DNA from: Tanypteryx hageni
Lineage: Eukaryota; Arthropoda; Insecta; Odonata; Petaluridae
DNA: 64,000 bases
Direction of reading: 5' to 3'
Assembly: GCA_028673005.1 (NCBI GenBank)
Contig: CM054113.1
Location: 171,159,837-171,223,836 of the forward strand
The translations under genes and the position numbers were made by a program. The notes beneath the pieces were generated by a model, which saw nothing but the letters and a program-made list of their open reading frames with translations, had not been told where the DNA came from and made no database searches. Below are positions 23,198-36,600 of this stretch, one piece after another (position 1 is the stretch's first letter; each line of letters opens with the position of its first letter).

Positions 23198-26176
23198 GAT
23201 AAATCCGAGAAGATGAACAAAAATGATAAAATCGGTAACATAAGAAGAGCAAAGAAAAAAGGAATAGTCAAATGTCGATAGAGTGTGACAAAACATTTAG
23301 TTATAATGCCTTGCAACAAATATGTAAATACATTTTCCATCTCTCCTGAAAGTCTTCGAGTAAAATTTTCAAATTTGCCGAACCTACTTTTGAAGCGATT
23401 ACACCTTTAGATTTCGATTATTTCGTGTAATATTTTTATTTTGATTTAAAGAACTTTTAAATGGTAAAACTGGAGTTAAAAATGTTCTGTCAGTTTATAA
23501 CGTTTCCTGAAATACAAGTTTTTTGAGTCATTTTTTTGGTAATCGACGTCTATCAAGGATAATACATTTTTGTCTCGTTGTTATGGTGCAGTTATTATGA
23601 TTAAATGGTAAATGTTTTTAATAACATAAATATCCGTTTATAGGACGCAGGAAGGTTTATGGTCTAAAATTCTAGGAAAATTCAATGCACACGTGTATAG
23701 GAAGATTATGTATTCCAGCAACCTAGGACGACCGAAGGGAGGGGCGAATTTGCCAATCACCAAAGGCGCGCGCCAATGGACACAAACAACGAATTTCACC
23801 GAATTTAATGTGTGATTTTAAATGTGCTTCCGTTATATACGTACCATAGGCTATTTGTGCAAAATTTCATTTCTACTTTGGTTAAAACTCTCTATAATTC
23901 GTTCCCCATAGAATTTTGAGTTTTTATGATAAAAGTTATATATAATTTTATTGGCTTTCATGATTTAAAATAAAAAAGTTAAAATCAACTCCTAAACCGT
24001 ACAATTCAAAAAGATTTTTTGAGATAAACAGTCAAAAATATCAAGTCTGCGGAAAATTAATTTTCAAACAAATGTCTGATGGTTTATGATTCTCCCGACT
24101 ATCTCAATCGCACAAATCTCGAACAAAAATAAAAAACAAGGAAGGGTACTCTATATACGCATTCCAAGAGCAAAGTTCTCATCATAGTAAATGATAGTGA
24201 ATGAAGGAGTTATTTTATTTTTTTTAATTTTAAAGTTCAATTTTCACCTTAGTCTCCTTTCATGATATTAAAACAAATATTTTAATTTATGCATCTGTGT
24301 TTTTGTCCTTTTATTTTTGGGAAAAATTATATGCTCTTGTATAGGACGCACCCAAAAATTTTGAGATAAAAGTGTGTCCTATACAAGGGTTTCTACGGTA
24401 TGTACGATTTTTTTTGTAACAATGTCATGGTCAGCTAGATAGGTTACTTTGGCTGTGAAGTAAATCTTGAGGGCTTATAAATGTGCGAAATCTTAGTTGT
24501 GTTAAAATAATATTTTTTCAGATTAACACATCGGACAATGAATTACATACACGCAACTATAAAACGGCTTATATTGCCGCGTTTCTCTCGTCGGTTCTTA
24601 TTTAATAACTAGCGTAATTGCCCGTCAAATATGACGGGATTATGATAAAAGTATTACAAATATATTTGATTTCCATATGAAAAATCAGTAAGATATGCTA
24701 AGTGATGAGCCCCTTGAAATAATAATAATAAATAAATAATAATATTTCCTCCCTCCCTCTCGCCGTTCCTCTCTCCCTCCATTCCTCTCTCTTTTGTTTT
24801 ATTTTGTTTAGACTTAACAATGCTAATATCTGTTAATTTTTTCTAATTTTAATTTCCAAAAGAATAAAAGCCTACACTTTAAAAAGTCGCTTTTAACGTG
24901 TTATCTTACGGGAAATGGAAATCGCTCCCCTGGAGTCGAACCTCCGTCTTTTTTCGTATTTTTTCGTCATTTGATTTTTTTATCTGAATCAAACATTCCT
25001 GAGAAATTTCAACCCTCCATCTAATCGGGAGGTTTGTTAAAAACGCGTTAAAAAGTGCTATTGATGACGTCAGCGTTACACACAGAACTGGAAAACTATA
25101 TGTAAGAAAAGTTACATGATATGCAAATCATTACATATAAACTCATAAAGCTATCAACAGTTGTAAATTAAATGCCGAAGCTTGGGTTTGTGGCTTTTGC
25201 GATTGTATATGTCGGCCTTCAAGTATTGCCCGTCGGTTAGAAAGATCGCGAGTTCGAATCCCGCCGAAGGCTTGGGTATTTATGATTGTCATGCCGGGTT
25301 AGATGTGAAAACGGAATCGATAATCTAAAATCTTTTTCAAGGAGTGTATATTCCTAACTAGAAAAAAGGAAAATATTTTTCTTCATAAAAAACCACTGAA
25401 TAACTGGAAGAAATATGCAGCGCAAATAGTTTTGATAGTTTTGGCCAGAGTGCTCTAAATTCGCTTATTCGAAAAATAATTATTCAAGCCTAAATTATTA
25501 CGGAACTCAGTAGCGAGCATGATAATATGATAATTTCCTGATTGAATATCGAATGCGTAGAGAAAAGGGAAGCCTTGACTGATGAAAATTCATCATTAAA
25601 ATCAGCATCTTCGATAAGGTCGATAAGCTCGTCAAGTGGACGGATTGGAAAGCTTTTGATAATTCATGCGCTTTCGAATCTTTCCATTCCATGTTGTCAA
25701 AGTAATTTCTTAGTACACTTAAACTGCGAGATTCACAGAGGCCATACCACAGGGATTTACAAGTCTGAAAATTTTCAAGAAAACTATGTTATTGGCGCAG
25801 AATAAACTTCAAATTGCTGCATTCATAACGGGCCAGATTTCAATATTTTTTTTCCTCACATGCATAATTTTATTTATAGATGATCATGAATTTTCAGCCA
25901 AATTTATTTCATAGAAATATATAAACGGTATATTTTCTACTAGTTCAGGCATTCACAGATTAAAATGTTGTTCAAGTTCTTGTCCGTTTACTTTCTGGAT
26001 AGAGGCATCAAAAGCATTGTCCTGATGCTGTATTCCTTATTGCGCAATTGTGTACTAGTATGATCTTAAATTATGTTTAAAAAAAACTAAAGATTTTCGC
26101 CTTCGACTTGTTCTTTTATAAAGCACTATTTAACCATAAATATTTATTTTTTAGCTTTCATTTTCTCGTTATTATT
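23198..26176 (+). other. Presumed intron 1, middle part; repeat debris
   Basis: A 'tataggacgcaccc ... gtgtcctatacaagg ... tacggta' motif at 24340-24402 matches a DNA-transposon terminus seen elsewhere in the window. A repeat-like start 'actagcgtaattgcccgtc' lies at 24609. A B-box-like 'ggttcgactcc' occurs on the minus strand near 24935. No exon was recognised. Confidence 0.4.
25213..25271 (+). repeat. tRNA-like SINE fragment
   Basis: 'gtcggttag' resembles a D-loop and 'gcgagttcgaatcccgc' a T-arm with a B box. The ends 'gccttc' and 'gaaggc' can pair like an acceptor stem. The anticodon arm is missing, so this is a remnant rather than a tRNA gene. Confidence 0.35.
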
Positions 26177-27007
26177 AGGCTGGTTTCCAAAGGAAACATA
26201 GCCTTATGAAATGGTCCTGGTTGTGTGTATCCCCCACTAAAAAATTTTGAACCAATGGGCCGAGTTTCATGAAATTTAGTATGAGGCTCGTGCTGATTGA
26301 AGTCCCGGGTTCGATTCCAGGAACGTTTATTCCATATTTGTTTTACTTAGGAAGTCTCAAATCCATCGTGCAGCGTTTTCTTTAATACTTTAAAATATCT
26401 CAAAATTGTGATATCGGAGCGACGTTTATACTCTTCTAAGGGGAAAAGAATGTAGATTTTAATTCTTATCACAGATTTTTATAATTGATCGTATTTTCTT
26501 GAATTTATACTAAAACATTGCGTTTTTGCGTTTTAAATCGCATTTTATCGGATTGTTGCCATGGAGACGATTATTACCGAACTCGGCTTGAGCATAGACG
26601 AGTGAACAAATGGGTTATTTTCTTTTTCTCTCGGATACTCTTCTTCATTGGACAGCTTATTCATACATATACATATATTAGCATATAAACAGTAAAAAAA
26701 TGGGCTATTTTCCTTTCCACTCAACTACCCTTCAGGAATGGACAGTTGATCCATACATAAACAGTAACATTTATTAAATTCGTTTATTTAAAAAATACAC
26801 CCAAAATATGACAGAAAGAGATTTTGACATTGCTTTTAGTATTTTAAACCTGTTAATACTCTATTAATTTGTTTTCCAATTTTTCTCAATCATTGATAAA
26901 CTATGAATTACAAATGGTATTTCTGGATTGGGAATTCCTAGGAATGACTAACGCATACTGTTAATATAAATAATAAATTCGGGATGTCAACTTTGGGAAA
27001 CCAGCCT
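26177..27007. mobile_element. Possible DNA element with 16-bp terminal inverted repeats
   Basis: The left end aggctggtttccaaag and the right end ctttgggaaaccagcct are inverted matches except for one base. The interior (about 800 bp) has no transposase. It contains a B-box-like 'gggttcgattcc' near 26309 and a two-unit tandem repeat at about 26607-26768 ('aaatgggNtatttt' ... 'atacataNacagtaa'). I did not find a convincing target duplication, so the superfamily is unassigned. Confidence 0.45.
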
Positions 27008-29352
27008 GCATTACTTCAGGTTTGGACTTCTTGTTTGTAATAAGAAATAATTCTCAAATGGGTACAGACCCGGTAAATATTGTATCTAATAGAGGAATCA
27101 ATTATGAGTTTCTGGTGGAATTTTTGACTTGGATATCCTGCATTGCTGTACATGCTTGTTAAAGCTTCATCCAGTCACGCTTTATCTTGGCTCGGTTTCA
27201 CACTCCAAAGATATAGAAGTGAGTCACTATGACGCAAGAAATTCTCAATCTCGAAAAAACCGGCAATTGAAAACAACTATAAGTGAACATAAAGAATTCT
27301 ATTTGTATAGGACGTGTCCTTTTTAAGTGATAGCACTGCGTTTGGTTAAAAGCTTACGTTTTTAAAAACTTCTAAAAATAATAACTGAACAGGAAACAAG
27401 AAAAATGATTTCACTTTTCACTGCCTATGCGTGAAATTTTGGTGTTCATTTAGTAAAAATAAAATAAAACAAGCACTAAGCATGAAACCAGTCTCACTAT
27501 ATAGATGCCAACTGTTAATGTTTATGCGCTTACATTTAAAAACAACTCATTATGAATACATCCATCGATGAAATAAACATATTTTTCACTAAAAACCTGT
27601 TAATTAAAAAAATTGTCATATTTTTCAATCAGTACTTTAAATGATATTCTTAAATATGTATTTTAGAACAAGCGCAATTAAACAATAGCCCAGCAATGTA
27701 CAGAAATATATTTATTCTTATTCCTGTAAAAATTAAGATGACGACATAGAAGATTTAATACTTCACACCTCCTCTCCACTGGACTTGCGAGGCTTTCATC
27801 TTAAGATCTGGCTTGCTACCCCCTCGGCCGGCGAGTTTTCGAACCTCGTTAATACATTTTTTGAGATTTTGAAATTTCCTATCCTGAGAATATATGTAAT
27901 TGGAGCCATAAGCCGCTTTATATCAAATGAAATATTTCAGATCGACTAGTTTTTTTTTAATTTCGGAAATGCACCCACTGAAGCGTAAAAACAAAGCGAT
28001 TGAGCATTTTGGTGGATCTCGGAGCACGTGGGGGGCTAAAGGATCGAGAAAAGCGAATGAGGAGGAAAGTGGGCGGGTCGAGGTGTTTTCTGGAGATATT
28101 TTTGGGGAGGCTGGGGGGCTGGGACCTAGAAAACCCTCGGATACAGCGGCCGCCCCGACGGGGTACCCTCAAACGCCCCCTTCGATGCTAAATTCCAATC
28201 CGAGGAGGCTCTGAAGGAAGGAGGCGGGGAGGATTTCAGGAGGTGTTTCCGTGACCTTCCTTTTTTCGCGTCCTACCTGTCCCTTTCTCATCGAGTGAGG
28301 AATCGACCTCCTCAGGATTGTCTCAGGGAAAGAGATATTGAAACATTTTTATCGGGTGGTAACAAGTGTCACATTTAGCGTTGGAGACATTGACGACTAC
28401 ACTTCTCGCCGTGATCGAAAGCTTCCATTTATAGTGACGTTTTCTTTCCAAATACAGTGACTGCAAGGAAAGATTCTCCGATTTTCATAACGCGGCATAT
28501 GCTGGTGTCGAAATGAGTGCGCTTTCTGACAGTGGAGTGTTGGGAAACGGAGCTTTTTTTAAGTTGTTGTGATCGGTGCAGATCTCCGGAGGTTGGGAAT
28601 AGACCGAAGGTGGACACACTCGGGTCGCCCGGACACTTTGAAACACATCTCGAGAACTTATCGTTTACGCTGCAGGCATGGAAAACGTCAGTATTCCATC
28701 CATAGTCCCTTCCCTTGCGAATGGAATTAAATTTTTTTATTCGTTCCAATATAAACGGGCTATTTCTTTTGGTCTCCGTTCCATGTGTTTCTATTAATAA
28801 ATCAATGAACAGCTGAGACCTAGCCCTTTCTTAATTTAAATAAGGTGTGATCGTGCAGCGATGTTTTTCATTTCAAACTAATGCTGTTTCTCGTTGAAGT
28901 ATCTCGTAATTTGAAGCAATTATTTGCGGCAATTTGCGAAATGTTTTGCTTACTCGGTCCAACCAAGAGTTGTATAATATACTTGCTTTTATTTCATGGA
29001 TTTTTTATTAATTTCTATGCATTCTATATATAATCTGCAACATTAAAAAAACAAGTGTTTTTACCTCCTATCGAGCTAATTAATTGTAACTTTTAAAATT
29101 TGATTTCTTAAATGACTAGTCAGCCGTCTCATACTCTTTCGCGATTCAGAAGATCGAATTGGCTCGAATTCAGAGAATTCCCAGTCGCAGAAACGCATGA
29201 GTTTGAAATTAATAGCTAACCTGAAGATCACACCGTTTTTTGCAATATTCTAAAGATTTTGATTTTGGACGTATTCTTGCGTATAATAAATACACGGCCG
29301 GGGACAATGCCATCCGTCAATTGGGCTCTCATTGAGCTGATCCAAGAGACTG
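27008..29352 (+). other. Presumed intron 1, 3' part; CpG-rich patch without recognised gene
   Basis: 28000-28320 is GC- and CpG-rich. Overlapping frames on both strands there look compositional and match no family I know. Otherwise ordinary AT-rich DNA. Confidence 0.4.
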
Positions 29353-29535
29353 ATGTGCATCTCTACCGGAGTTCGAAATTTTACCAGTAATGACCTTCGT
29401 CTCTTCTCTTGTCTACGCACCTTCAACGTTACTTACTTCGTCCAGTGGGGTCAGCTGGCCTTCGAGGCCACTCAAGTTGCGACCACGTACGACGACGCAG
29501 GAGGAAGCATTAAGAGAAGTCCGTTTCCCAACACG
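29353..29535 (+). CDS. Candidate exon with coding-like base use, unknown
   Basis: From an ATG at 29353 one frame runs 61 codons to a 5' splice-like site 'acg|gtacgc' in phase 0. Codons in the middle (FNVTYFVQWGQLAFEATQ) favour C/G in third position, unlike the surroundings. The phase would also fit the F-box exon at 30970, so an alternative first exon is possible. A second frame is also open over much of the same stretch and I recognise no protein family. Low confidence. Confidence 0.2.
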
Positions 29536-29675
29536 GTACGCAAGCTTCGTTCGCAGAAGTGCTGTTTCACGATTTCGTTTTGATTGACGTCAGCCATAAA
29601 TTCCATAAGGCCAATACTGGCGATATGATACTTCCTCGTTCACTAAGTTAATACGCTACAACTCTAACACCTATG

Positions 29676-29981
29676 CTTTAAGACAGGGGTGTGCAACCTT
29701 TTTGTATGACGGTCCGCATTCGTAGATCTGAGCGCCTCGGCGGGCCGGATGAGAGTTTAAATAGGAACTTTCTCAAGAGATCATACAAGATTTTTAAAAT
29801 GAAAATAAAGTCTAAACAATTTTTTAGCGTTAAATCTTCACTAGGCAAGGTTTTATGGCTGCGATTTCAATTAAAGTTTACGCAAATGTCTGGATTAAAT
29901 GTCACGGACCGCATCTTAATCAAAGCTCTCGCGGGCCGGATGTGGTGCGCGAATCGTAGGTTGCACTCCCCTGCTTTAAGG
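29676..29981. mobile_element. hAT-type MITE with near-perfect 8-bp target duplication
   Basis: The element 29684-29973 starts caggggtgtgcaacc and ends ggttgcactcccctg, inverted repeats with one mismatch. It is flanked by ctttaaga (29676-29683) and ctttaagg (29974-29981), matching at 7 of 8. 'cggNccgcat' and 'gcgggccggatg' motifs lie inside each end. The frame at 29691-30074 is a by-product, not a gene. Confidence 0.75.
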
Positions 29982-30969
29982 TCTAACAATGCCAATATTG
30001 CACTTTCAAAGCTGTATCTAAATTTTCGATTGTGCATTGAGTGCCTAGAATACGAGTACGACACATACTGCTGAGGGTAATTTTCTCGCAATTTTTTTTT
30101 CTTGTTATAATTTTATTTTAGTTGTAGTTGGAAAATTTGTATGCATTGACATGTAAAATATCTACAAATTACCTTTGGGGGGAATTTATTTATCAGGGCG
30201 AGACTTAAGTAAATACAATACAATAATGTAGGTATGGTGTATAAATGAGTTTAAATAGGTTCATTTTACCTTTTAGTTTCTGAATGAGATCTGATATCGC
30301 ATATATTTCAGTGCCAGAACAGCTGAAAAATCTGTCATTTTTTCCTAAAGAGCTATTGAACATTAGCACTTACATCTTACCAGTTATTTTTCATTGCTAT
30401 TGCATTTTTTATTATAGGTGCCTATTTATTCCTTTATCTGAACTTTTTTGGAATAAATGAATAACCTTTAAGAAAAATTTAGCTTTTACTGCTTTGGTTC
30501 ATAATATAATTCTTGTAATGTTATGAATTGTTGGGATGACGGAACTATTCGATATTTTATTTATAAGTTGATGTTGGAGTTTGTTACATAGTTAAAGGTT
30601 AAGTTTCCAACAATTTTAAGGCTAAAAGGAATTATGAAAATTAATTTATAATATTTTTATATTTTACAAGTCAGCCATTATGCTTTTTATGTTTTCCATC
30701 TGATTTTTAAACTAGTACCAAATGATGATACATAAACTACATTTCAAATAATTATTTATACTTTAAGTTTTTGTATGTCTTGTCAAATATTTTCTCTATA
30801 AAGTTGAAGTTTCCAACAATAAATCATTTTAAAATACTTCTTAAACGCAAGGTGTATGATTTATCTATCTGTTTCTCTATTTGAAATGCTGAATATTTTT
30901 ACATGTTGATCTTAATTGAAAAACATTTTAGGTGCAGAGTATGATTGTTTAACATTGAATTATTTTCAG

Positions 30970-31169
30970 ACAATTGACAAGTTACCAGACAAGATATTGC
31001 TAAGTATATTTTCATATTTAACACATCGGGAAATTTGCCGAATGGCTCGAGTTTGTCGGAAGTGGAGAATGATAGCCTATGATACTCGCCTATGGAAAGC
31101 CGTTTCTCTTCGTCCAGAAATTTCTGGTCTCCATGTTGGCTCTCTTGAGTCTTTGCTGGCACTCATTAG
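30970..31169 (+). CDS. F-box exon (exon 2 if 16803-16880 is exon 1)
   Basis: Acceptor 'attattttcag' and donor 'attag|gtaaga'. Starts in phase 0 with TIDKLPDK and leaves two bases (ag). It carries the whole F-box: the LP dipeptide near the start, the IFSYL helix, MARVCRKWR and the DTRLWK tryptophan that contact Skp1 in known structures. The ATG at 30916 in the same frame would require reading through the splice acceptor and is not needed. Confidence 0.92.
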
Positions 31170-33518
31170 GTAAGAAAACTCATCTCATAAAATAATAATT
31201 ACCATAATAGCTATAAACCCCCATTTTAATAATTACTACCTGTTTTTGGTACCTTTTTAATTTTTTAAATTAAAGGCAGTATATTTGGTATCTGATTGTT
31301 TTTCAAATGTATACATTTAGTTCATTCTAAAAAGTATACTAGAAACACAGTCAAACCCTGAGTTAACGCTACCATTTGTCCATCACTGACATTGGCGCTA
31401 AAGCAGGGATGGGGCGATAAATTGAGGTATCTCTATCTATGTAATCATAAGGCGAAAGTTCTGTTCACTATGATTAATGGGCGGAATGCGATGGTGGCAC
31501 TATATGGGGGGGGGGGGGGTGCGGGGTTTGACTCTATACAAATTCTATATGAGCCAGTTGCGAATTTAAGGGGGGTCAGACCTGGTGGTCGCCAAGGGCC
31601 CCATTAGCAAAATGTATTTATTTATTTTCTATTCTGTTAATTTTTATATGTAATATTCTATATTGCTTATATTATTTTTATCAATTTGTTAATGTTTTAT
31701 AGAATTTCATTAGATATATTTTGATTAAAAATTCAAATGCTTTTTCAGTATCCTTTGTAGGGTTTTAGATTTTGTACCATCAAGTGCTCCAATGAGTCTT
31801 AACCTGCCACTGATGTGAGCCAATAAGATTTAATAAATAATAGGAGGATTTGAATAAACATTTTCAATAAGTCGAGGGAAATTTAATAATTGTAAATTTC
31901 TTCCAAAAATAACTAAAATATTCATTTTACTGTCTATTACACTGCTCTCCTTATAAAAAACTTTGAGTAAATGAGTTTTTGCTGCAACTGAGCTTTCATA
32001 TTCTCCAATATAAAATTTGTGAAATATTTCTTTAGCATAAAATTTAATTTTTATATTAGCAGCATTTACAGCTCATTTATTTTAATATACTATCATATAT
32101 CTATAATAATAAAAGAAGCTGTGTGTGTGTCTGTGGCAGTCATAATTCTTCATAAAATAAACATAGGAGCTTCAAAATTTGGCAGCTGCTTCAGGTTGGT
32201 CACAAGTGTTGCAGTGCCAAATATAATTTAAATTGATTCACAGGGTCAAGGGGTCCCCATGGAATGGCCAGTCTAAATTTTGTTTTTTTTTACTATATCT
32301 CAGCAATCAATAGACTGATTTTGATAAATCCTCTACCAATATCAATATTAAACCAAGAAACATAGAGACTTAAAACTTGGTACACATGTTAAAGAGACGT
32401 TGAGGATGTACACCTTGGTGTCAGAGCTATGATATCTTGGGGGAGGGAGGTATCAAATTTGAATCTATATTTAATCTGTTATACCAATTAAGGGGGAATA
32501 TTGGTCACTTATCTTGAGAGTACCTTGAGTTTGACTGAAAATATTAGTGAGAGAAATGGGCATGAGGAATTCAAAACTGTAAACCCGTTATGAGTTCTTT
32601 TCAATTGGTGGGGAAAACTCTCCGCTTACAGATAAGGCTTTGAAAACTTCTTTCCACCCTCAGTTACAACCTGACCTTCCTAGGAATAAAAGTCATTCTT
32701 CAGTGTGCCAATTTTTTCACCTTCTGCAATTAATTATATGAAATATCAACTTTATTTTCATCGATAACAGATTCACTGCACAAATTAGTGTAGAGCAGTG
32801 ACATAGCTAGGTTTTCCTTTGCCCGGGGGCAAGTCACAGAGATATGCCCCATCCCTTGTTCCCTGTACAATTTGATCGGGACCGAGAGGATGTCGGATAA
32901 TCAAAAATGTCGGATAATACGGAAGGTTAATAAAAATATCAAAAATAATTACATATTAAAAGAATATTATATATTTTTCATCTTTTTATTCATTATAAGC
33001 ACAATATGAAAGAATGTAAACAGAAATATGAAATAAAACACAAGACACACTGTATAAAAAATACGTAAATAAATGAAAAAAATATGAATGTTTATTTTTT
33101 TAAACTGGTAATAGATAATTGTTTTAAATTCTCCTTCCTTTTCTTTGTGGCAAGATCTCGTCAATGCCTGAAGAATAGTATGTTCATATCAGTTGCCTCT
33201 TCTTGTTGTTCAATATATGTAAGTGCGATTTTGATAGCTCTCAATCCGTCATTATGACTAATTTTGGCGACATTTTCTGCTTCTTCACTATCATCAACTG
33301 AATTATTTTCGCCAACACAATTCACAAGATCTACTATGTTGTTATCGGTCAACTCTTGTTCCTCATCTTGATGCATCCATTCTCTTATGTCATCGTTATT
33401 TGCCTCTTCACATCCTGGGATTGACCGTAATAAAGGAACAAAATCATCGCACATTTCTTCTGCGAGACGTCGGATAACATGGAATGTCAGATAATCGAAG
33501 GTCATATAATCAGGATTC

Positions 33519-33605
<87 letters not shown>

Positions 33606-36600
33606 TATATTTATTTATTTATATGCCATAAATATTTTGAAGAATTTGTTGCTTTGTTTGTGCATTTATAATGCAAACTCTACAGAATGTAGAAGCAAGA
33701 TGAAGATGCCATTTTAACCACAATAAGAAGTTAAGCAAAATGTGAGGGTTTTTAAGCGATTTGAACTATATTTTTCATTTAAAAAATGTTTTTCTCTTTT
33801 AATTTTTCCCATTTAAATAACACGGAAATGAGCATATTGTTAGATTAACAATCTACTTGACAACTGTCATAAACAATACCTAATGTTAACTAAAAGAATT
33901 GATATATATCTGACATAAACTAAAGTAGGGAAAAAAGAAGCACTAAGGTTATTCAAAGATGTGCAGTCAACAAAAAAACTCTAAATCTGGCTAATTATTT
34001 CAAAAGCTAAGAGGAAGACAGTTTTAATGTGCAATTTAAGTGCTTTCATTCTCTAAAAACTTTTTATGTATTCTGCATATTCTCTATATTTAGTAAACAG
34101 CAAAATATATTTTTGTTAACATTGAAAATGAATAAGTGAAAGATATCTCAAAAGGTGAAATAAGAAAACTTCTATAATTATTCTTTAATGGAGACCAACA
34201 TTTATAACTGTTAACTCTTCCTCCCTTGAACATCTATATGTACATTTTGCTTTCCTTTCAACTGAACATTTGTGTGCATCAATTAAGCCAATTATACTTA
34301 TTAGATTATAATACATACAAATTAGATCCACAAAATCAGCCTTTGCATGGGATAATGTATGGGTAAGCTAAATCTTCAAATGTGTTTCCACCAATTGCAT
34401 CCCTAGAGCACGCAATTCCTGCCCAAGTTTTTAATGTTTTTGAGATTCATGACCACATAATGTAATGCAGTTTCTTCCACTGGAACTTAATTTGAGTGAA
34501 ATAACTACATTATAAAGTGATTCCATCAATTTTTTATTATGATTATTTGATAAAAAAGTTGCCAAATTTATCGATAAAGGATGCAGGAAAAATTTATTTA
34601 TTTGGGCAAAAGATGGGAATACAAGAAATATTGCATACCATGAAGCACTACATACAACTCCACAATAATAAGAAACTAACTAGTAGTCCTTCTCAGCCCA
34701 CTCTCATCATCATTTTATCAAATATTTTATTCATTTTTAATAGTTGTTATAGTTGATTGTTATTGTGGATTCTGTTATTATTAATAATTTGTTACAATAT
34801 CCAATGTAAAAGGCCAAGTCTGGCTGTTTTCCGATAATTCTTAATTAATAAATAAATAAATAAATAAAAATTAACCTGGTTTCATTACTTGGTTTTACTC
34901 TCAAATCATTCTCAATATTTTTGTTTTGACTTAAAATTCCGAGCAATGTCGCATAATTTCAGTTAGTATATATATATATATATAGTGAAGTTAATATAAA
35001 AGTTGGTAATAAATAGGGATGATCTAAAATATATATAATTGCTTCGAGACTTGTATGCATGAACTCGGTAGTCATATTAATTAAATCTGTCAGTGTGTGC
35101 CACATACGTCGCACGTATAGATACCCTTTACCGATAGTACTTACTTAAACTTAAGTTCAAGATGATATTTTAATTTAATTGGATAAATAATAAATGGAAT
35201 GCATATGTAAGAATGATACGTACACTCAACTAGTCCTTTATCTTCTCCCACTCTTTTTGCCTCATACATAGCGATTTTGATTGATAAAGCATTACCAAAC
35301 TTCCTCTGTTTTACTTTCCATCACTTCCCCTAGTTGTGGCCATTTAAGAGCAACCTTACAAAGACTATTTTTCTCTTATCCCATTAGCTTCAGTTTTTCC
35401 TCGTTTTCTTCATTCACGGATCATTTTTTCTGGGGGATGTGGACAGGGCTGGCCAAGTACTTTCGGGGGCCCAGATGCAAAAAAATACCTGCCATTTTGT
35501 ACACATCTATGTTACAGCTTAGAGAGAACATGTACTTATAATTATAAAGTAACTATGATGATAATTAATTTAATAAAAAATCAAAAATTTGTTTAAAAAT
35601 ATAAATATATTATTTATACTCAACATTTGGGGGCCCCTAAAAATCAGGGGCCTGGATGCCTCGCATCCGCTGCACCCTCCACTTGGCCGGCCCAGGATGT
35701 GAATCGAAATGATGTGCTGCTGCTTAGTTTCCATATGTTTTTGTGTATTGAATCGCATGAAGCTTATAATTAATAGGATAGGCATATCTTTTCACTTTTG
35801 TAGCCATTGCGATCTCAATACACGTAACTTTATTTATCCTAGATATGTATAAAATATTTATGGCATCTACATGAATTCTACTGTTCCATGGCATTGATCA
35901 CACTATTCAACAAGCTCATTAGGCACTAAAACATCATAAATGCACCGAAATAGTAATCACTGTGAGCAGACTTGTATAAAAGCATAATAATTAAAATGCA
36001 TCCTCGGAATTCATGTTACATAAGGTATTACTGTATATATTAATAAATTTTTCACTATTAATTATTAATATGTATATTTTAATGTTTTTTCGACGAATTA
36101 CTGCCAATTATTCCATTCTGGGAATAAATGTGCTTGTTACTGTCAGTATTGAGAACAGTAATAGTCTTACCTTTGGCATATAAGACGCAGACTGATTTTA
36201 GTGGTAATTTTTCTGGAAAAAGTGTCATATGTCGAAAAATGCGGTAAGTCCAAATTAATTTTTGAGTGAATTTAATTTATTAAATTACCTAATTCTTAAG
36301 TTTTTTGGAATGTAAACATTCCCAAAAATGTTTTTCCAGCATAAATTTCCAACCAATTTCACCATTGGCTTTTTCATGACACATAAATTTATCTTACCCA
36401 TTTAAGTGCAGTTCACCAATTACGTAATGCGATTGTTCATCTTTTTTATTCCCTCCCACAACACTAACAAAAGCTTTCCAATAACAGATCGTCACTCTTT
36501 GTATGAACCTCTTCTCTCATCTTGCATTATGTATTTTGTGAACAAGAAGTCAATACACCATAGAACTATGTTTTATCAGGATTTTACATCCATTATGTAT

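Noticed and set aside
24925..24960. tRNA gene on the minus strand (B box ggttcgactcc)
   Set aside because: No 5' half of a tRNA is present upstream; only a T-arm-like fragment.
27927..28214. 95-codon frame in the CpG-rich patch
   Set aside because: Two other frames are also open; no recognisable family and no clear splice sites.
30916..30969. ATG at 30916 as the start of the F-box protein
   Set aside because: The 18 codons before 30970 include the splice acceptor 'attattttcag', and the F-box homology begins right after it.
33484..33717. Ile-Tyr repeat protein
   Set aside because: Translation of the (AT)n microsatellite.
34517..34756. 79-codon frame in intron 2
   Set aside because: No known domain, AT-driven composition and no splice evidence.
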